Of a stretch of 64,000 nucleotides of DNA, positions 62,920 to 64,000 are shown one piece after another. Within the stretch, counting starts at the first letter, position 1, and each line of letters starts with the position of its first letter. The stretch is from CAVVUC01 sp963751395 (GTDB taxonomy: Bacteria; Verrucomicrobiota; Verrucomicrobiia; Chthoniobacterales; Chthoniobacteraceae), in NCBI GenBank assembly GCA_963751395.1, contig CAVVUC010000004.1, forward strand, positions 682,001 through 746,000, read 5' to 3'. The position numbers and the translations under genes are program-made. The notes below the pieces were generated by a model, which was not told the origin of the DNA, did no database searches, and saw only the letters and a list, made by a program, of their open reading frames with translations.

Positions 62920-64000
62920 CTATTGAAGCAGCTTTACGCGGTAGAATTGCTGCGGCAGGTTCAGGGCGTCCGTATCGACAACCTGAATGGATGAACCGGT
63001 TCCCGCGATGTTGTCGGAAAACGTCGTCCATGAATTTGCCGAGAGGTCCGGGCTGCGCTCCACGCGGTAGGTGTGGCCTGCGATGCTCGGGAATTGAATA
63101 ACGGCGTTGCTGCCGCTGGGGGAGATGGACGCAGTGAGCGGGGTGTTGGCGGTGAAATTAAAAACCAGCGCGTAGGTCTCCGAAGCAGAGACACTGTTCA
63201 AGCCGTTTTTAACAACTTCCAAATCGTATCGGCCCGGTGCGAGATACGATGCAAAAAGATGCTCGACGTTATCGACCGTGCTGATGCTCGAAGCGATGAG
63301 GGTTCCCGATGCATTGTAGAGATAGAGGTCGAGGTTGTTAATGGAGGATTGTCCGTATTGCCGGTTCCAGACGAGTGTGCTTGTAACCGTGAATGAGGAA
63401 CCTTGTGCCGCATTCAGGTCGAAAAAGTAGTGGTTCACCTTGTTATTCCCGGATGTCGTTCCCGAAGTGAGTGTTGCATAGTCCCAGCCGGACATTGTGC
63501 TGAAGGTACCGGTAACGCTTGGCGGTGTCTGGCTTGCAGTCGTCGTCCCCGAGGCGCACAACCCCGAAATCAACTGGTTGTAAGAATTCAAGACATTCAG
63601 GACACCCGTTCCTTGATACCTGTCCAACGGGGCGGTGGCCGAGTGTGTCCAGCCGGGACGCGACGTACCGGTACCGGTTTGGAGCTCCGGCTTCTTAACG
63701 GCTCCGTTTAGCAAAAGCGCTTTAACGGTGCGCGAATCAATCGCATAACTCGCCGCAGGAGCACTTAGACGTTTGCCAGCCTCAACGAGAACTGCAGCGG
63801 CTCCAGAGACAAGAGGTGTGGAATAACTCGTTTTGTCCGCGGGTGCGGTAATGTCCGGCTTTGAACGCCCGTCCGTAGTCGGGCCATAACTTGAACCGTC
63901 ACCAGCTGTGCCCCAAGCGGCCACGCCAATGCCGTTATAGCAAGTAGCGGGCGAATTCAGATTAGGATATGTCCTGCTGTCGTTATTGCCAACGCCGGAA
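62920..64000 (-). CDS. S8 (subtilisin-like) serine protease, C-terminal part only
   Basis: The frame is open from the right edge to 62920. SGVGNNDSRTYPNLNSPATC and NGIGVAAWGTAGDGSS lead to the serine loop KTSYSTPLVSGAAAVLVEAG, which replaces the common GTSMAAP form but keeps the Ser position. The Asp and His parts lie outside the window. After it a jelly-roll P-type domain (NHYFFDLNAAQGSSFTVTST, NNLDLYLYNASGTLIASS) and a terminal beta domain (GHTYRVERSPDLSANSWTTF) ending QFYRVKLLQ. Exported proteases of this style are common in the phylum. Confidence 0.82.
   Translation of the reverse strand, partial: SGVGNNDSRTYPNLNSPATCYNGIGVAAWGTAGDGSSYGPTTDGRSKPDITAPADKTSYSTPLVSGAAAVLVEAGKRLSAPAASYAIDSRTVKALLLNGAVKKPELQTGTGTSRPGWTHSATAPLDRYQGTGVLNVLNSYNQLISGLCASGTTTASQTPPSVTGTFSTMSGWDYATLTSGTTSGNNKVNHYFFDLNAAQGSSFTVTSTLVWNRQYGQSSINNLDLYLYNASGTLIASSISTVDNVEHLFASYLAPGRYDLEVVKNGLNSVSASETYALVFNFTANTPLTASISPSGSNAVIQFPSIAGHTYRVERSPDLSANSWTTFSDNIAGTGSSIQVVDTDALNLPQQFYRVKLLQ

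Overview
The window looks like a chromosomal segment from a GC-rich bacterium of the Verrucomicrobiota (possibly a Chthoniobacterales/Opitutales-type lineage). The taxon is inferred from proteins full of autotransporter-associated beta-strand repeats that lack a barrel domain, PEP-CTERM tails, large glycoside hydrolases, a type II secretion (T2SS) operon with a two-part secretin, and several dispersed short-repeat families. No rRNA or other taxonomic marker is present, so this is not proven.

Layout. 1-4.3 kb: end of a secreted hypothetical protein, a UvrD/PcrA helicase coupled to a glutamine amidotransferase, tRNA-Leu(GAG) and tag. 4.4-16.4 kb: a minus-strand T2SS operon in the order E-F-G-H-I-J-K-L-M-C-D(N half)-D(C half), in which most junctions are four-base ATGA overlaps; gspE, gspF and gspL each carry an apparent one-base frameshift. 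16.4-19.9 kb: a Spy/CpxP-like secreted protein and an EF-hand protein lie directly upstream of gspE and divergent from a CpxRA-like two-component system, with phased direct repeats in between. 20.2-22.8 kb: a STAS-like gene, then transposase debris (IS256 fragment, two damaged IS630 copies).

22.8-45.1 kb: a long minus-strand carbohydrate-use locus. In transcription order: a GH31 remnant, a 1555-residue beta-helix protein, a 2643-residue fucosidase-like protein, a GH106-like enzyme, two GH29-like enzymes, a GPH sugar symporter and a DUF5703-like pseudogene cut by the IS debris. 46.2-56.4 kb: two paralogous PEP-CTERM repeat proteins (1865 and 1261 residues). The most notable signal is that the carbohydrate locus and both PEP-CTERM genes begin with the same promoter module: a 19-bp near-palindrome abutting a -35 box, then a 17-bp spacer and a -10 box. 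This suggests one regulator controls all three units.

56.4-64 kb: a fragment of a 20-residue-repeat protein, a lone PilC/GspF protein, a frameshifted membrane protein, a DUF218 protein, priA, a lytic transglycosylase and the C-terminal part of an S8 protease.

A second window-wide feature is a set of short heptamer arrays from five families. Several lie in frame inside conserved genes (uvrD, priA) or exactly in the cleaved leader peptides of pseudopilins.
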